64,000 bases of DNA from Dyella_A sp050749815 (GTDB taxonomy: Bacteria > Pseudomonadota > Gammaproteobacteria > Xanthomonadales > Rhodanobacteraceae): contig NZ_CP192735.1 in assembly GCF_050749815.1 (NCBI RefSeq), positions 310,001 through 374,000 on the forward strand. Reading direction: 5' to 3'. Shown one piece after another: positions 63,661-64,000 of the stretch. The position numbers were made by a program, and so were the translations under genes. The first letter of the stretch is position 1. Each line of letters begins with the position of its first letter. The notes below the pieces were generated by a model, which worked only from the letters and a program-made list of their open reading frames with translations, was not told the DNA's origin and made no database searches.

Positions 63661-63990
63661 ATGAGTTTTGCCGTGACTTCCGTGATCGCCCAGGCCGCCC
63701 CCGCCGCAGCGGGCAACCCGATCATCAGCTTCCTGCCGCTGATCGGCCTGTTCGTGGTGTTCTACTTCCTGATGATCCGTCCGCAGATGAAGCGCCAGAA
63801 GGAGCACCGCACGATGCTCTCGGCGCTGTCGAAGGGCGATGAAGTGGTCACCAACGGCGGCATCGCCGGTCGCGTCGAAGAGGTGGGCGAGAGCTTCCTC
63901 ACCGTCGAGATCGCACCGAACGTGAAGGTGCGCGTGCAGAAGGGCGCCGTGTCGCAGGTGCTGCCCAAGGGCTCGCTGAAGTCGGCTTGA
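63661..63990 (+). CDS. yajC: Preprotein translocase accessory subunit YajC
   Basis: A 109-residue single-pass membrane protein of the SecDF-YajC complex. Hydrophobic helix near residues 22-40 (ISFLPLIGLFVVFYFLMIRPQ), then the cytosolic KGDEVVTNGGIAGRVEEV domain. The ATG at 63661 (MSFAVTSVIAQAAP) is the family-like start; an upstream TTG in frame is not. A CATAAT -10-like hexamer at 63590 may be its own promoter. secD should follow. Confidence 0.95.
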   Translation: MSFAVTSVIAQAAPAAAGNPIISFLPLIGLFVVFYFLMIRPQMKRQKEHRTMLSALSKGDEVVTNGGIAGRVEEVGESFLTVEIAPNVKVRVQKGAVSQVLPKGSLKSA

Positions 63991-64000
63991 TATCCACGGC

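Overview
The window is GC-rich chromosomal DNA (GC-dominated third codon positions) from a motile gammaproteobacterium. Gene content and order (flgM-flgA-cheV-flgBCDEFGHIJKL, fliC-fliD-fliS, fleQ, fliEFGHIJK), a PilZ gene inside the flagellar locus, CRP/Clp-like sites and 'GTAGGAGC' palindromic repeats point to the Xanthomonadales, most likely the Rhodanobacteraceae (Rhodanobacter/Dyella/Luteibacter type). This is inferred from gene content only; there is no rRNA or other phylogenetic marker analysis.

Region 1 (1-15.4 kb) is glucose and glucan metabolism. A 5'-truncated cyclic beta-1,2-glucan synthase (ndvB type) is followed by pgi and pgm, which interconvert fructose-6-P, glucose-6-P and glucose-1-P, the precursor of the UDP-glucose that the synthase uses. 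Then come a cytochrome b561, a VIT1/CCC1-like membrane protein and two small stress-type proteins (DUF2945, DUF488). An opposing pair, gnd and a polyphosphate glucokinase, makes and oxidises glucose-6-P or its downstream product.

Region 2 (15.4-29.7 kb) holds a 1153-residue GH18/NodB-deacetylase/GT2 fusion enzyme, a MASE1-domain sensor with a degenerate kinase end, an orphan exported protein, tRNA-Phe with a clear promoter and terminator, the overlapping ftsY-asmA-mutY-yggX operon, and the divergent rsmD-coaD-lipoprotein-ferredoxin run. It ends with an MBL-fold hydrolase whose first 19 codons are duplicated upstream, and a TMEM43-like protein.

Region 3 (29.7-61.5 kb) is a large flagellar/chemotaxis cluster. 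Minus strand: flgM-flgN-EAL/HDOD from a sigma-28 promoter, and a soluble chemoreceptor plus flgA from a sigma-54 promoter. Plus strand: cheV (sigma-28), flgBCDEFGHIJKL (sigma-54), two flagellin genes with near-identical ends, fliD-fliS-fliT-PilZ (sigma-54), the master regulator fleQ (two CRP/Clp-like palindromes upstream), and fliEFGH-orf-IJ plus fliK (sigma-54 promoters before fliE and fliK). I could read five -24/-12 sites with the exact GG-N10-GC spacing and three sigma-28-like sites, giving a FleQ/RpoN then FliA hierarchy. The cluster stops after fliK: fliL-fliR and flhAB are not here.

Region 4 (61.6-64 kb) has a flavin reductase-like protein, tgt and yajC, which presumably leads into secD/secF beyond the window. 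Palindromic REP-like elements sit at three intergenic sites (pgi/pgm, flgH/flgI, tgt/yajC), with degenerate copies near flgB and yajC. The least explained items are an arginine-rich ORF fitted by ATGA overlaps between fliH and fliI, the soluble chemoreceptor coupled to flgA, and the fleQ control region.
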